NCBI RefSeq assembly: GCF_946221635.1
Contig: NZ_CAMIHB010000011.1
Span: 62,001 to 126,000, forward strand
Length of the DNA: 64,000 nt
Origin: an uncultured Rhodoferax sp.
GTDB taxonomy: Bacteria > Pseudomonadota > Gammaproteobacteria > Burkholderiales > Burkholderiaceae_C
Reading direction: 5' to 3'
The first letter of the stretch is position 1; each line of letters opens with the position of its first letter. Below, piece after piece: positions 50,589 to 61,220 of the stretch. The notes under the pieces are model-generated. The model had not been told where the DNA came from. It made no database searches and worked only from the letters and a program-made list of their open reading frames with translations. The translations under genes were made by a program, and so were the position numbers.

Positions 50589-52565
50589 ATGAAGCCGGAC
50601 CTTTCATTTCACCAATGCGCCCTCGCGGCCATGCTCCTGTGCTCTGCAATGGAGAGCAGTGCCCTCACGCTGGGCCGCGCACGTGGCGCCGCCTTGCTGG
50701 GACAGCCCTTCCAGATCACGGTGCCGGTGCAACTGGCTGTGGACGAAGACGGCAGCGGCATCTGTTTTGAGGCCGATGTCTTTTACGGAGACAACAAGCA
50801 GGAAGGCAGCCGCGTTTCCGTGACGCCCGAGCTCAGTGCGTCGGGGCAACCGACCGCAGTTCGCATCCAGGCACGACAGCCGGTGGACGAACCTGTGGTG
50901 TCGGTCTACCTGCGCTCCGGCTGCGGAGTATCGACCTCACGGCGCTATGTGTTGCTCGCAGACCTGGTTTCCGAAGTCACCCCCCCTGCGCAAACTGTGC
51001 CCCCGGTGGTGCGTGCGCCGTTGGCGGCCGTACCTGTGGTGCCGCCTGCGGCTGGCGCGAATACCTCAACCATTGCAAGCACGTCCGCCACAGCATCCGG
51101 TGCCGGCAAACCTGCGGTGTCCCCGCGCAAGGCCGCGCCCCGCGCCGAAGCCACGCTCCCCGCCAGCAAAGTCGTCAGTGGCAAGTCGCGCTTGAAGCTG
51201 ACTCCGCTGGACCTGTCCCAGGACTGGGACCCTGCGCTCAAGTCCTCGTCCGAGCTGCTGGCGCCGCCGGTGGACGATGTGCAGAAGCGCTTGGCGGCTG
51301 CAGCGCTCTGGAAGAGCCTGAACCTCACGCCTGAAGAGGTGTTGCGCGACGCGGCCCGTTTGCAGGGCCTGGAACAGAGCGTAGGCAAGCTGACCGAGCA
51401 AACGGCGCAGAATCAGCGCCAGATGCAGGATCTGTTGGGGCGACTGGAAAAGTCCGAGTCCGAAAAGTACGCCAACCCCGTCTTTTACGGCTTGCTGGCG
51501 GCCTTGCTTGCCTTGGCCGGCGGCATGCTGTGGTTCTGGCGCAGGCTGCGCAATGCTGGCGATACCCCTTGGTGGAGTAGCCAGCAGGACGCGGCGCAAC
51601 CCCCTGTGGCCGGAGACACCAGTCCCCAGGGCACGTCATCGGTCGCTGCACCGCCGGATCTGTCCTTGCCTGCCATGGTCCCCGCGGCCCAGCCTTTGCG
51701 CAGTCCCAGCGTGGCCATGGTACCTGCAGCGCCTTTGGCCGATGTCGACATCGACCTCCACCTCGACGACCTTGATCCGCCAGGGGGCGCAGCGGGGCCT
51801 GTGCCTGCACCCCAGGTGGAGCGGGCCTCGTCCCGCATGATGGGTTTGCGCGACTTCTCGCCCAGCATGTCGGGTTCGCTGCGGTCCATCAATACGCAGG
51901 AAGTGCTGGACGTACGCCAGCAGGCCGAGTTCTTCATGACGCTGGGCCAGTACGACGAAGCCATCTCCCTGCTGGAGCACAACATCACGGACCACGAAGA
52001 GTCCAACCCGCTGGTCTATCTGGACTTGCTCAAGGCCCTGCATACGCTGAGTCGCAAAGAAGCGTTTGACCGTTACCGTGACGAATTCAACGTGCTGTTT
52101 ACTGGTCAGGTGCCGCCGTACGCGCAGTTCAATACGCCCGGGCAGAGCCTGGAGGCCTACCCCGAGCTGTGCACACACATCGCCTCGGTGTGGCCCAGCA
52201 AGGCTGCGCTGGATTTCATCGAGAAGTGTCTGGTGCGCCAGCCCAATGCGGCGGCTGACGTGCGTTTCGATCTGGAAGCCTTCCGGGACTTGCTGCTTCT
52301 GCATGCACTGGTGACTCGACTGTCGGGTGAAGTCAGCAACGCGGTCGCGCCCTTCAGCACGGCCAGGCCGGCGGAGCCTCCTGTGGCCGCTGTCTCGGCT
52401 GAAACTGGCCCTGCTCCCGTGGAGCTTGCCTTGCCGGCGGCGGAGCTGCCACCGGTCATGGACATTGACCTGGACTTGTCGGACGCACAGACTCCAGCGC
52501 CTGTTCAGGACAATCTCATTGACTTTGATGCATCCGGCCTGTCCTTGACACCGCCGCGCCGTTAG
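50589..52565 (+). CDS. FimV-like protein
   Basis: 658 residues. The N-terminal signal (MKPDLSFHQCALAAMLLCSA) precedes the FimV N-terminal domain (LTLGRARGAALLGQPFQITV). A Pro/Ala-rich linker, a coiled coil near residues 255-290, one membrane helix near 297-317 (NPVFYGLLAALLALAGGMLW) and an acidic cytoplasmic region with DIDLHLDDL and TPR-like helices follow. FimV-type proteins organise polar type IV pilus assembly. I see no obvious LysM module, which typical FimV has. Confidence 0.82.
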   Translation: MKPDLSFHQCALAAMLLCSAMESSALTLGRARGAALLGQPFQITVPVQLAVDEDGSGICFEADVFYGDNKQEGSRVSVTPELSASGQPTAVRIQARQPVDEPVVSVYLRSGCGVSTSRRYVLLADLVSEVTPPAQTVPPVVRAPLAAVPVVPPAAGANTSTIASTSATASGAGKPAVSPRKAAPRAEATLPASKVVSGKSRLKLTPLDLSQDWDPALKSSSELLAPPVDDVQKRLAAAALWKSLNLTPEEVLRDAARLQGLEQSVGKLTEQTAQNQRQMQDLLGRLEKSESEKYANPVFYGLLAALLALAGGMLWFWRRLRNAGDTPWWSSQQDAAQPPVAGDTSPQGTSSVAAPPDLSLPAMVPAAQPLRSPSVAMVPAAPLADVDIDLHLDDLDPPGGAAGPVPAPQVERASSRMMGLRDFSPSMSGSLRSINTQEVLDVRQQAEFFMTLGQYDEAISLLEHNITDHEESNPLVYLDLLKALHTLSRKEAFDRYRDEFNVLFTGQVPPYAQFNTPGQSLEAYPELCTHIASVWPSKAALDFIEKCLVRQPNAAADVRFDLEAFRDLLLLHALVTRLSGEVSNAVAPFSTARPAEPPVAAVSAETGPAPVELALPAAELPPVMDIDLDLSDAQTPAPVQDNLIDFDASGLSLTPPRR

Positions 52566-52591
52566 GGGACGCCTCGGTCAAGGCTGTTGGC

Positions 52592-53599
52592 TCAGCGGCG
52601 GACTTGCAGTGCGCCGGGGTTGATGATGTTGGAGGGGGTGCCCTTGATGAAATTCACCACGTTGTCAAAGGCGGCGCCGAAGTACATCTCGTAGCTGTCC
52701 TGCTCCACATAGCCGATGTGGGGTGTGCAGATGCAGTTTTCCAGCCGCAGCAGGGCGTGGCCTTGCAGGATGGGTTCGGTCTCGAAAACATCCACCGCCG
52801 CCATGCCAGGGCGACCCCGGTTCAGGGCACCGATGAGGGCATCGCTCTCCACCAGTTCCGCACGCGATGTATTGACCAGCAGGGCGGTGCTCTTCATGCA
52901 GGCCAAGTCGGTAGCAGTCACGATGCCGCGGGTGCTGTCATTGAGGCGCAGATGCAGGGTGAGTACATCGCTGCGCGAGAAGAAGTCTTCACGGTCGGTT
53001 GCGGACTGGTACCCATCCTGCTCGGCCCGCTGGCGCGAGGATTCGCTTCCCCAGACGAGGACCTGCATGCCGAAGGCGCGGCCGTAGCCAGCCACCAACT
53101 GGCCAATACGGCCATAGCCCCAGATCCCCAAGGTCTTGTCACGCAGCACGCTGCCCAGGCCAAAGTTGGCCGGCATGGAGCCGGCCTTGAGCCCGGACTG
53201 CTGCCAGGCGCCATGCTTGAGGTTGCCGATGTACTGGGGCAGGCGGCGCATGGCGGCCATGATGAGGGCCCAGGTCAGCTCCGCTGGGGCCACGGGGGAG
53301 CCCACGCCTTCCGCCACGGCAATGCCGCGTTCGGTACAGGCTTGCACATCAATGTGGGAGCCTGCACGCCCGGTTTGGGCAATCAGTTTGAGGCGGGGGA
53401 GTTTGTCGATGAGGGCGCGGGTGATCTGGGTGCGCTCGCGGATGAGGACGATGATGTCGGCATCCTTGAGGCGGATGGACAGCTGGCCCAGTCCCTTGAC
53501 CGTATTGGTGTACACCTTGGCGGGGAAGGCATCCAACTTGGCCGAGCACTGCAGCTTGCGAACGGCATCCTGATAGTCATCCAGAATCACAATATTCAT
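52592..53599 (-). CDS. D-2-hydroxyacid dehydrogenase family protein
   Basis: 335 residues with the NAD-binding signature GIWGYGRIGQLVAGYGRAFG, and the catalytic triad Arg (NTSRAELVE), Glu (DVFETEPIL) and His (TPHIGYVEQ) intact. Substrates of the family are 2-hydroxy acids such as phosphoglycerate or glycerate; no specific assignment is made. MNIVILDDYQ at 53599 is the preferred start; the ATG at 53608 adds three residues. Confidence 0.88.
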   Translation of the reverse strand: MNIVILDDYQDAVRKLQCSAKLDAFPAKVYTNTVKGLGQLSIRLKDADIIVLIRERTQITRALIDKLPRLKLIAQTGRAGSHIDVQACTERGIAVAEGVGSPVAPAELTWALIMAAMRRLPQYIGNLKHGAWQQSGLKAGSMPANFGLGSVLRDKTLGIWGYGRIGQLVAGYGRAFGMQVLVWGSESSRQRAEQDGYQSATDREDFFSRSDVLTLHLRLNDSTRGIVTATDLACMKSTALLVNTSRAELVESDALIGALNRGRPGMAAVDVFETEPILQGHALLRLENCICTPHIGYVEQDSYEMYFGAAFDNVVNFIKGTPSNIINPGALQVRR

Positions 53600-53665
53600 G
53601 CATGCCATTGTGCCTTGGGATGCTGCACGCGCTGCTGTGAAAAGGGCAAATTTGCCCGGCTGTTG

Positions 53666-53806
53666 TTACGCAGCTTCGCTGGCGGCTAGTCGGTCCAGTT
53701 CGGCGCAGACATCCGCCATGCGTCCGGAGATGACCATGCGCCCCACAGCGGTGCGCGCCTGGCCGCTTTCCACCACCCGCACGACACGCAATGGCTTGTT
53801 GTTCAT
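53666..53806 (-). CDS. Small conserved protein downstream of lexA
   Basis: 46 residues, MNNKPLRVVRVVESGQARTA then VGRMVISGRMADVCAELDRL. I recall similar short proteins in Comamonadaceae. It is basic at the N-terminus with a helical C-terminus, no signal peptide. The frame is open back to an ATG at 53989 (107 residues), passing straight through a 42-nt repeat; the longer form would carry a Trp/Arg-rich N-terminal part (DFWTPLRQWVHALWPEARKP). The short form matches what I recall. Confidence 0.65.
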   Translation of the reverse strand: MNNKPLRVVRVVESGQARTAVGRMVISGRMADVCAELDRLAASEAA

Positions 53807-53821
53807 GCATTTTTCGGCGCT

Positions 53822-53863
53822 AGCCCCCGTGGATAGTGCGCGAGCAGCTATCAATTGGGGAGC
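53822..53863 (+). repeat. 42-nt dispersed element, copy 9, upstream of the small protein
   Basis: AGCCCCCGTGGATAGTGCGC, then GAGCAGCTATCAATTGGGG and ending AGC. It lies between lexA and the 46-residue protein, in a frame that remains open on the minus strand. Confidence 0.85.
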
Positions 53864-54008
53864 GCGGCAGCTGCTGGGCATGGGGCTGGGGCGCAGGGCG
53901 GCGGGCTTGCGGGCTTCTGGCCAGAGGGCGTGTACCCATTGGCGCAGGGGTGTCCAGAAGTCCGGCTTGACGGCGGCGGCGGTGTGCATGGTCTGTGTCC
54001 TGGTGGGT

Positions 54009-54683
54009 TTACATCAACATGGTGTTACGAATCAGCCCCACGGCGAGGCCTTCGATTTCGAAGGGTTCACCGGGTTCGACCACGATGGTCTGGTAGTCCG
54101 GGTTCTCGGGGTGCAGTTCGATGAGATGCTTGTTGCGGCGGAAGCGCTTGACGGTGACTTCTTCGCCCAGGCGGGCCACGACGATCTGGCCGTTCTTGGC
54201 GTCCTTGGTGGCTTGTACGGCCAGCAGATCGCCATCCATGATGCCGGCGTCGCGCATGGACATGCCGCGCACCTTGAGCAGGTAGTCCGGCTGGCGCTGG
54301 AACAGGCTGTTTTCCACGTAGTAGGTCTGGTCTACGTGCTCCTGCGCCAGGATGGGAGAGCCCGCAGCCACACGACCGATCAGGGGCAGTGCAAGCTGGG
54401 CCAAGCCGGGGATGGGCAAGGCAAACTGCTTCATGCGTGACTCTTGCATGGTGCGCAGCACATCGCCCTTGAGGCGGATGCCGCGGGAGGTGCCACTCAC
54501 CAGCTCGATGACGCCCTTGCGGGCCAGGGCCTGCAGATGCTCCTCGGCGGCGTTGGCCGACTTGAAGCCCAGTTCACTGGCGATTTCGGCCCGGGTAGGG
54601 GGGGCGCCGGTGCGCGCGATGGCGCCCTGGATCAGATCCAGAATCTGCTGTTGGCGGGCGGTGAGCTTGGGACTTTCGAGCAT
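54009..54683 (-). CDS. lexA: SOS repressor LexA
   Basis: 224 residues. The N-terminal winged helix is [20 protein letters not shown] with [14 protein letters not shown]. The self-cleavage Ala-Gly site lies in [13 protein letters not shown], and the Ser/Lys catalytic pair is in [11 protein letters not shown] and [16 protein letters not shown]. LexA box at 54750-54765 shows autoregulation. The ATG at 54683 is the family start. Confidence 0.97.
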   Translation of the reverse strand: MLESPKLTARQQQILDLIQGAIARTGAPPTRAEIASELGFKSANAAEEHLQALARKGVIELVSGTSRGIRLKGDVLRTMQESRMKQFALPIPGLAQLALPLIGRVAAGSPILAQEHVDQTYYVENSLFQRQPDYLLKVRGMSMRDAGIMDGDLLAVQATKDAKNGQIVVARLGEEVTVKRFRRNKHLIELHPENPDYQTIVVEPGEPFEIEGLAVGLIRNTMLM

Positions 54684-54749
54684 ACTGACTCCTTGTGTGT
54701 GGGTCGGCGCTGGCTGTGTGTCTGTACACACTGTTTTCTCATCCAGTAA

Positions 54750-54765
54750 CTGTATTTTTAAACAG
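54750..54765. promoter_or_regulatory. LexA binding site (SOS box)
   Basis: CTGT-N8-ACAG (CTGTATTTTTAAACAG) matches the proteobacterial LexA consensus. It lies 67 bases upstream of lexA and 33 bases upstream of the divergent asparaginase gene, so it could control both. Confidence 0.85.
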
Positions 54766-54797
54766 TTTTTTGAAATTTGCAAGAAAGATGTGTTGGC

Positions 54798-55763
54798 ATG
54801 CTTAAAAAAATAGTCGTTCTGGGGACCGGAGGCACCATTGCCGGCCAATCCCGCCATGCCGGTGACAACGTGGGCTACACCGCCGGGCAGGTGGCGGTAT
54901 CGGATCTGTTGCAGGCCGTGCCGGGTTTGGACAAGGTGCTCGGTGGCCGCGAGCTGGTGTCGGAGCAGGTGGCCCAGCTCGACAGCAAGGACATGTCGTT
55001 CGCGGTCTGGCGCAGCCTGGCCCAGCGCTGCGCACAGCATCTGGCAGACGCTTCGGTGGATGCCGTGTTGATCACGCATGGGACGGACACCCTGGAGGAG
55101 ACCGCCTTTTTTCTGGACCAGATGCTGGCGCCCGCGCTGTTGTGCGGCAAACCCCTGGTGCTGACCTGCGCCATGCGCCCGGCCTCCGCCCTGACACCCG
55201 ACGGGCCGCAGAACCTGCTGGATGCGGTGGCGCTGGCCGGCAGCGGGCGCTGCGGGGTGTTTGTGGTGTGTGCGGGATCCGTGCACAGCGCGCGTCAGGT
55301 GCAGAAGGTGCAGACCTACCGGGTGGACGCATTTGACTCGGGCGAAGCCGGGCCTGTGGCCATGGTCGAAGAAGGGCGCGTGCGCTGGCTGGTCACGCCG
55401 GAACCGCAGCCCAGCGAATGGTCGCTGCCGTCGCTGGCACAGCTGGACGCGGCCCAGTGGCCGCGGGTGGAGATTGTGCTGAACTACGCTGGCGCCAGCG
55501 CGCACATGGTGCGGGCCTTGTGTGCGCCTGTGCCCGAGGCGCCTTTGCGCGGCTTGGTGGTGGCAGGTACGGGCAATGGCACCCTGCACGCCGAGCTGGA
55601 AGCCGCCCTGCTGGAGGCGCAGGGGCAGGGCATCCGTGTATTGCGCACCAGCCGTTGTGCGCGGGGACAACTGGTACCCGGCCCGGTACCCGCTCCGCTG
55701 CAGGCGGTGGGTTTGCCCCCGGTGAAGGCGCGCATCGCGCTCATGCTGTCGCTGATGGCGTAA
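54798..55763 (+). CDS. Asparaginase family protein
   Basis: 321 residues. [14 protein letters not shown] (first catalytic Thr) and [11 protein letters not shown] (second catalytic Thr) are intact, so it should hydrolyse asparagine to aspartate and ammonia. No signal peptide is seen, suggesting a cytoplasmic enzyme. [12 protein letters not shown] at 54798 is the preferred start. It is divergent from lexA. Confidence 0.92.
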   Translation: MLKKIVVLGTGGTIAGQSRHAGDNVGYTAGQVAVSDLLQAVPGLDKVLGGRELVSEQVAQLDSKDMSFAVWRSLAQRCAQHLADASVDAVLITHGTDTLEETAFFLDQMLAPALLCGKPLVLTCAMRPASALTPDGPQNLLDAVALAGSGRCGVFVVCAGSVHSARQVQKVQTYRVDAFDSGEAGPVAMVEEGRVRWLVTPEPQPSEWSLPSLAQLDAAQWPRVEIVLNYAGASAHMVRALCAPVPEAPLRGLVVAGTGNGTLHAELEAALLEAQGQGIRVLRTSRCARGQLVPGPVPAPLQAVGLPPVKARIALMLSLMA

Positions 55764-55764
55764 A

Positions 55765-55786
55765 AAAAGCCGCGGATGCGGCTTTT
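55765..55786. terminator. Bidirectional terminator between asparaginase and adk
   Basis: AAAAGCCGC-GGAT-GCGGCTTTT, with A and T runs on the two sides. Confidence 0.85.
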
Positions 55787-55805
55787 CCTGTGCGGTGGCG
55801 ACCGC

Positions 55806-57348
<1,543 letters not shown>

Positions 57349-57352
57349 GGGG

Positions 57353-57535
57353 TCACTGGCCCAGTTCGGCGTCGCTCAGCACGCGCGCTTCGTTTTCCAG
57401 CAGGATGGGGATGCCATCGCGGACCGGGTAGGCCAGGCGGGCGCTGCGCGAAATCAGCTCCTGTGTCTCGCGTTTGTATTCCAGGGGGCCCTTGGTCACA
57501 GGGCAGACCAGCAGTTCAAGAAGTCGGGTGTCCAT
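57353..57535 (-). CDS. Trm112 family small protein
   Basis: 60 residues, [20 protein letters not shown] then [15 protein letters not shown]; YcaR/Trm112-like fold. Only one of the usual Cys pairs is visible (LVCPVTKG), so metal binding may be lost. It overlaps the lpxK 3' end by 20 bases and precedes kdsB, the classical lpxK-ycaR-kdsB order. Confidence 0.92.
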   Translation of the reverse strand: MDTRLLELLVCPVTKGPLEYKRETQELISRSARLAYPVRDGIPILLENEARVLSDAELGQ

Positions 57536-58571
57536 GGGGGGATGATAGCGGGGCAGGGCGGTGGGCCTGCAGGGCGCGGTCCAAGGCGGCGTAGAAAGCG
57601 GGTGGGGCGGTCTGCAGCAGGGGAATTGCGCGCGCCTGGGGCATGTGTTGCCAGAGTTTGGTGGCGTCCTTTTCGGTGCAAACAAGGGTATAGCCCTCGT
57701 CGATAGTGCGCGACCAGCTATCAAAATCATAGTGATCCGGCAGTGCCACGGTTTTGGCCAGCACCAGACCGTTGGTCCGCAGCATGTTGAAAAAGACTTC
57801 GGGCTGGGCAATGCCGGCCACGGCCATGAGCGGCAGTGCACCTGGCGCGGCCAGGGCGCTCAGGGGTTGCGTGTCGCCGTTCACCCCCACGCTGCAGGCT
57901 GCGAGCCGGCGTTCCGCCAGGTAGCCAGGCAGTGCGCTGGCGCCGGTTTGCAGCAGCAGGGGCGTGCCGCGCTGGCCGGCCTGCAGCACCGGGCGCAGAG
58001 GCCAGGGTTCACGCAGGGGCCCGGCCGGGAGCAGCCAGCCATTGCCGATGCCGCGGCCGTCGAGTACACAAATCTCCACATCGCGGTAAAGCGCGTAATG
58101 CTGCAGACCGTCGTCGCAGACGATGAGCTGGGTCTGCGGGTGCGCCGCCAGCAGCGCGCGCGCAGCCTCCGCACGCTGGCGGCCTACGAACACGGGCACA
58201 CCGGTCTTGCGCTGTAGCAGCAGGGGTTCGTCGCCCACTTCGGCGGGCGTGGAGGTGGGGCTCACGGCCAGACAGCCCTCGCCCTTGCGGCCGTAGCCGC
58301 GAGAGACGATGCCGATCCGCCAGCCCTGGGCCTGCAGGTGTTCCACCACGCCCAGCACCGTGGGGGTCTTGCCCGCGCCGCCCGCCACGACATTGCCCAC
58401 GACCACGACCGGAACGCCCACGTGCGCGCTGCGCAGCCACTGGCGGCGGTAGGCCAGGCGGCGCAAGGCCAGCAGAACGCCGTAGAGCAAGGAAATGGGG
58501 CTCAGGGCCCAGGCCAGTGCGCCGCGGCCGGTCCAGGCCCGCAGCAGGGCCTGTTGCAGGCCGGCGCGCAT
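57516..58571 (-). CDS. lpxK: Tetraacyldisaccharide 4'-kinase LpxK
   Basis: 351 residues. Phosphorylates the lipid A precursor at the 4' position. An N-terminal membrane helix is followed by the P-loop [39 protein letters not shown] and the catalytic-region [11 protein letters not shown] copy of the 42-nt repeat encodes part of [17 protein letters not shown] just before TEKDA, with no obvious lengthening relative to the E. coli protein as I recall it. Confidence 0.95.
   Translation of the reverse strand: MRAGLQQALLRAWTGRGALAWALSPISLLYGVLLALRRLAYRRQWLRSAHVGVPVVVVGNVVAGGAGKTPTVLGVVEHLQAQGWRIGIVSRGYGRKGEGCLAVSPTSTPAEVGDEPLLLQRKTGVPVFVGRQRAEAARALLAAHPQTQLIVCDDGLQHYALYRDVEICVLDGRGIGNGWLLPAGPLREPWPLRPVLQAGQRGTPLLLQTGASALPGYLAERRLAACSVGVNGDTQPLSALAAPGALPLMAVAGIAQPEVFFNMLRTNGLVLAKTVALPDHYDFDSWSRTIDEGYTLVCTEKDATKLWQHMPQARAIPLLQTAPPAFYAALDRALQAHRPAPLSSPHGHPTS
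57692..57733 (+). repeat. 42-nt dispersed element, copy 10, inside lpxK
   Basis: AGCCCTCGTCGATAGTGCGC, then GACCAGCTATCAAAATCATA and GT on the plus strand, antisense to lpxK. It matches copy 2 closely, including the bases GATC beyond its end. Confidence 0.85.
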
Positions 58572-58574
58572 GGC

Positions 58575-59003
58575 TTACTTGCCGCCCGCCTGGGCGGAGG
58601 ATTGGGTGGCGAAGGTGATTTGGTTGAGGCCGGCACGGCGCGCAGCTTCCATGACTGTTACCACGGCCTGGTGCTTGGCACTGGCGTCTGCGCTGATGAT
58701 GACCACGGTGTCCTTGCCGGCCTTGGCGTTCTCGGTCAGCGCCACGGCCAGGCTGTCGAGGTTGCGGCCCGCCACGGGGGTGTGGTTGATGTTGTAGGCA
58801 CCGTCGGCGCTCACGGCCACGATCAGTTCCTTGGGGTAGTCGCGTTGGGCGTCGGTGTCGGCTACGGGCAGCTTGAGCTGCAGTTCAGTGAACTTGCTGT
58901 AGGTGGTGGACAGCATCAGGAAGATGAGTACGACCAGCAGCACATCTATGAAGGGGATGAGGTTGATCTCGGGCTCTTCGTGGCGGCGGGGGCGGAAGTT
59001 CAT
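58575..59003 (-). CDS. exbD: ExbD/TolR family biopolymer transport protein
   Basis: 142 residues with one transmembrane helix (about 15-35) carrying the conserved Asp in LIPFIDVLLVVLIFLML, and a periplasmic domain. It works with ExbB to energise TonB-dependent transport by proton motive force. It ends three bases before lpxK starts. Confidence 0.92.
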   Translation of the reverse strand: MNFRPRRHEEPEINLIPFIDVLLVVLIFLMLSTTYSKFTELQLKLPVADTDAQRDYPKELIVAVSADGAYNINHTPVAGRNLDSLAVALTENAKAGKDTVVIISADASAKHQAVVTVMEAARRAGLNQITFATQSSAQAGGK

Positions 59004-59028
59004 GTGTGGCGGCTCCTGCGTGCCCGGC

Positions 59029-59655
59029 TTACTTGCGCATGGCCTTGAGGTGGCGGCTCAGGTGTTCGGCGGCCAGTTCCAGCGTGAGCAGGTAGCCATC
59101 GACGCGGGCCCGGAAATAGCGCCAGAAGATCAGCGAGGGAATGGCCACGATGAGGCCAAAGGCGGTGTTGTAGAGCGCAATCGAGATGCCGTGCGCCAAT
59201 TGGGCAGGGTTGCCGCCGGTGCTGCCGCCGGGGGCCTGGGAGCCGAAGATTTCAATCATGCCCACCACGGTACCAAACAGGCCCATGAGCGGTGCGGCCG
59301 AGGCGATGGTGCCCAGGGCGCTGAGGTATTGCTCCAGGCGCTGGGTCACGCGGCGACCCGCACCTTCCATGGTGGCGCGCACATCGTCTTCCGAGATTTG
59401 CGGGTCGGAGTTCACGGCGCGCAGGCCGCTGGCGAGCACTTCGCCCAAGGCGGAGTTTTTCTCCAACTGGGTCACCACGTCCGGGGCCGGCACACTGGTG
59501 CGGGTCACGCTGAGCACCTCCTCCAGCAGGCGGGGTGGGGCGACCTTGGAGGCCTTGAGGCTGATGAAGCGTTCAATCACGATGGCCAAGGCCAGGATGG
59601 AGCAGGCAACCAGGGGCCAGATGGGCCAGCCTGCGGCTTGTATGATGGAAAACAA
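59029..59655 (-). CDS. exbB: MotA/TolQ/ExbB proton channel family protein
   Basis: 208 residues with three transmembrane helices (about 10-28, 108-130, 150-172). The family motif SAAPLMGLFGTVVGMIEIF is present. The best N-terminus, MFSIIQAAGWPIWPLVACSI, requires a TTG start at 59655; an ATG just upstream (59671) is in another frame, and no in-frame ATG fits. It is coupled to exbD 25 bases downstream. Confidence 0.88.
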   Translation of the reverse strand: MFSIIQAAGWPIWPLVACSILALAIVIERFISLKASKVAPPRLLEEVLSVTRTSVPAPDVVTQLEKNSALGEVLASGLRAVNSDPQISEDDVRATMEGAGRRVTQRLEQYLSALGTIASAAPLMGLFGTVVGMIEIFGSQAPGGSTGGNPAQLAHGISIALYNTAFGLIVAIPSLIFWRYFRARVDGYLLTLELAAEHLSRHLKAMRK

Positions 59656-59846
59656 GAGTGATACCCCATGCAGATGAAAAGCTGGCTGATTATGGCGTAC
59701 CCCGTCGCGCGCAATTTGCACAGAATGTGTGGATAACTGTGTGGGCAAGTACCCGCCCCGCACCCCGCCAGCACGAGCACATGCGGGTGCCAACAGTTTG
59801 ATGACAAATACAGCAGTGAAAAATCCAATCCATTCAATGACTTGCT

Positions 59847-61178
59847 ATGTGGCGCCGTGCGCCCGCGCTGGCTGGAGCATGGTGCATGCCAGCCTTTGAC
59901 AGTGAGCTGCCCCAGCGGCGGGTGTGGCTGGTGTCGGCCCTGTGCCGTGCATTGGCCGATACGCTGGATGCGCGCTTTAACCCGGTGCGCGTGGGTGGGG
60001 AAATCGCCAGCTTCACCAGGGCCAGCAGTGGCCACTGCTACTTCACGCTCAAGGACGCCCAGGCGCAGCTGCGCTGTGCCATGTTCAAGCGTGCCGCCGC
60101 GCAGCTGGACTTCGTGCCGCGCGAGGGGGAGCTGGTGGAGTTGACCGGGCGGCTGGATATCTACGGCCCCCGTGGGGACCTGCAGCTGATTGTGGAGAGC
60201 ATGACGCGGCAGGGGCAGGGCAATCTGTTCGAGCAGTTCATGCGGCTCAAGGCCCAATTGGAGGCCGAAGGGCTGTTTGACGCCGCACGCAAGCGTCCCT
60301 TGCCCGCGGTGCCGCGCCGCATCGGCCTGGTGACCTCGCTGGGCGCGGCGGCCTTGCATGATGTGGTGACGGCGCTGCGCCGCCGTGCACCGCACTTGCA
60401 GGTGGTGCTGGCGCCGTCGCTGGTGCAGGGCGAGGGTGCAGCGGCGAATTTGGTGCAGGCTTTGGACGCCCTATACGCCTTCCACCACGGGCAGGAACTC
60501 GATGCCATCCTGCTGGTGCGCGGGGGAGGCTCCATGGAGGATTTGTGGGCCTTCAACGACGAAACCTTGGCGCGCACCATTGTTGCCAGCCCGGTGCCTG
60601 TACTCAGCGGGGTGGGGCATGAGACCGATTTCACGATTGCCGACTTTGTGGCCGATGTGCGGGCGCCCACGCCGACTGCTGCGGCTGAAATGGTGAGCCC
60701 GGCGACCGAACAACTGCAGGGACTGGTGCAGAGCCAGCAGGATCGGCTGCAAACGGTGCTGGGCCGTGTGCTGGACAGGCAGGCGCAACGCTTGGACAGC
60801 GTCGGTGCGCGCTTGGGGCGTCCTTCGTCGCTGCTGGCGCAGCGCGGTGCCGGTTTGGCCGGCTTGCAGCACCGCATGCGTCACGCGGTGCTCAGTGGAC
60901 TGCAATGGAAACAGGCGGCGTGGGTGCGGCAACAGGAGCGCCTGGCGCCCGCGCTTACGCGGTCCTTGCAACAACAGGAGGCGAGGATGGGCCAGGCGGC
61001 CTTGCGGCTGGAGCTGCTGGACCCCCGCCTGGTCTTGCGTCGCGGCTATGCCTGGTTGACGGATGCTTCCGGCCAGGCCGTGACCCAGGCAGCACGCCTG
61101 CAGGTCGGGGATCGCCTGCGGGCAACCCTTGCTGACGGTGCGGTTGATGTCCTTGTGGACCAGACGCCCGCCAATTAG
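59847..61178 (+). CDS. xseA: Exodeoxyribonuclease VII large subunit
   Basis: 443 residues. An N-terminal OB fold (NPVRVGGEIASFTRASSGHC, YFTLKD) is followed by the catalytic domain (RIGLVTSLGAAALHDVVTAL, VRGGGSMEDLWAFNDE, SGVGHETDFTIADFVADVRA). It degrades single-stranded DNA with XseB. The start may instead be the ATG at 59886 (MPAFDSELPQRRVWLVSALC). Confidence 0.95.
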   Translation: MWRRAPALAGAWCMPAFDSELPQRRVWLVSALCRALADTLDARFNPVRVGGEIASFTRASSGHCYFTLKDAQAQLRCAMFKRAAAQLDFVPREGELVELTGRLDIYGPRGDLQLIVESMTRQGQGNLFEQFMRLKAQLEAEGLFDAARKRPLPAVPRRIGLVTSLGAAALHDVVTALRRRAPHLQVVLAPSLVQGEGAAANLVQALDALYAFHHGQELDAILLVRGGGSMEDLWAFNDETLARTIVASPVPVLSGVGHETDFTIADFVADVRAPTPTAAAEMVSPATEQLQGLVQSQQDRLQTVLGRVLDRQAQRLDSVGARLGRPSSLLAQRGAGLAGLQHRMRHAVLSGLQWKQAAWVRQQERLAPALTRSLQQQEARMGQAALRLELLDPRLVLRRGYAWLTDASGQAVTQAARLQVGDRLRATLADGAVDVLVDQTPAN

Positions 61179-61220
61179 TTTCTACAATCGCTTTTCTTGC
61201 TAACCAACCCTGAGGACTCC

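Noticed and set aside
50985..51015. Similarity to the 42-nt element in the FimV-like gene (CCTGCGCAAACTGT)
   Set aside because: The AGCCC start and the conserved AGCT and TAGC blocks are missing at the required offsets.
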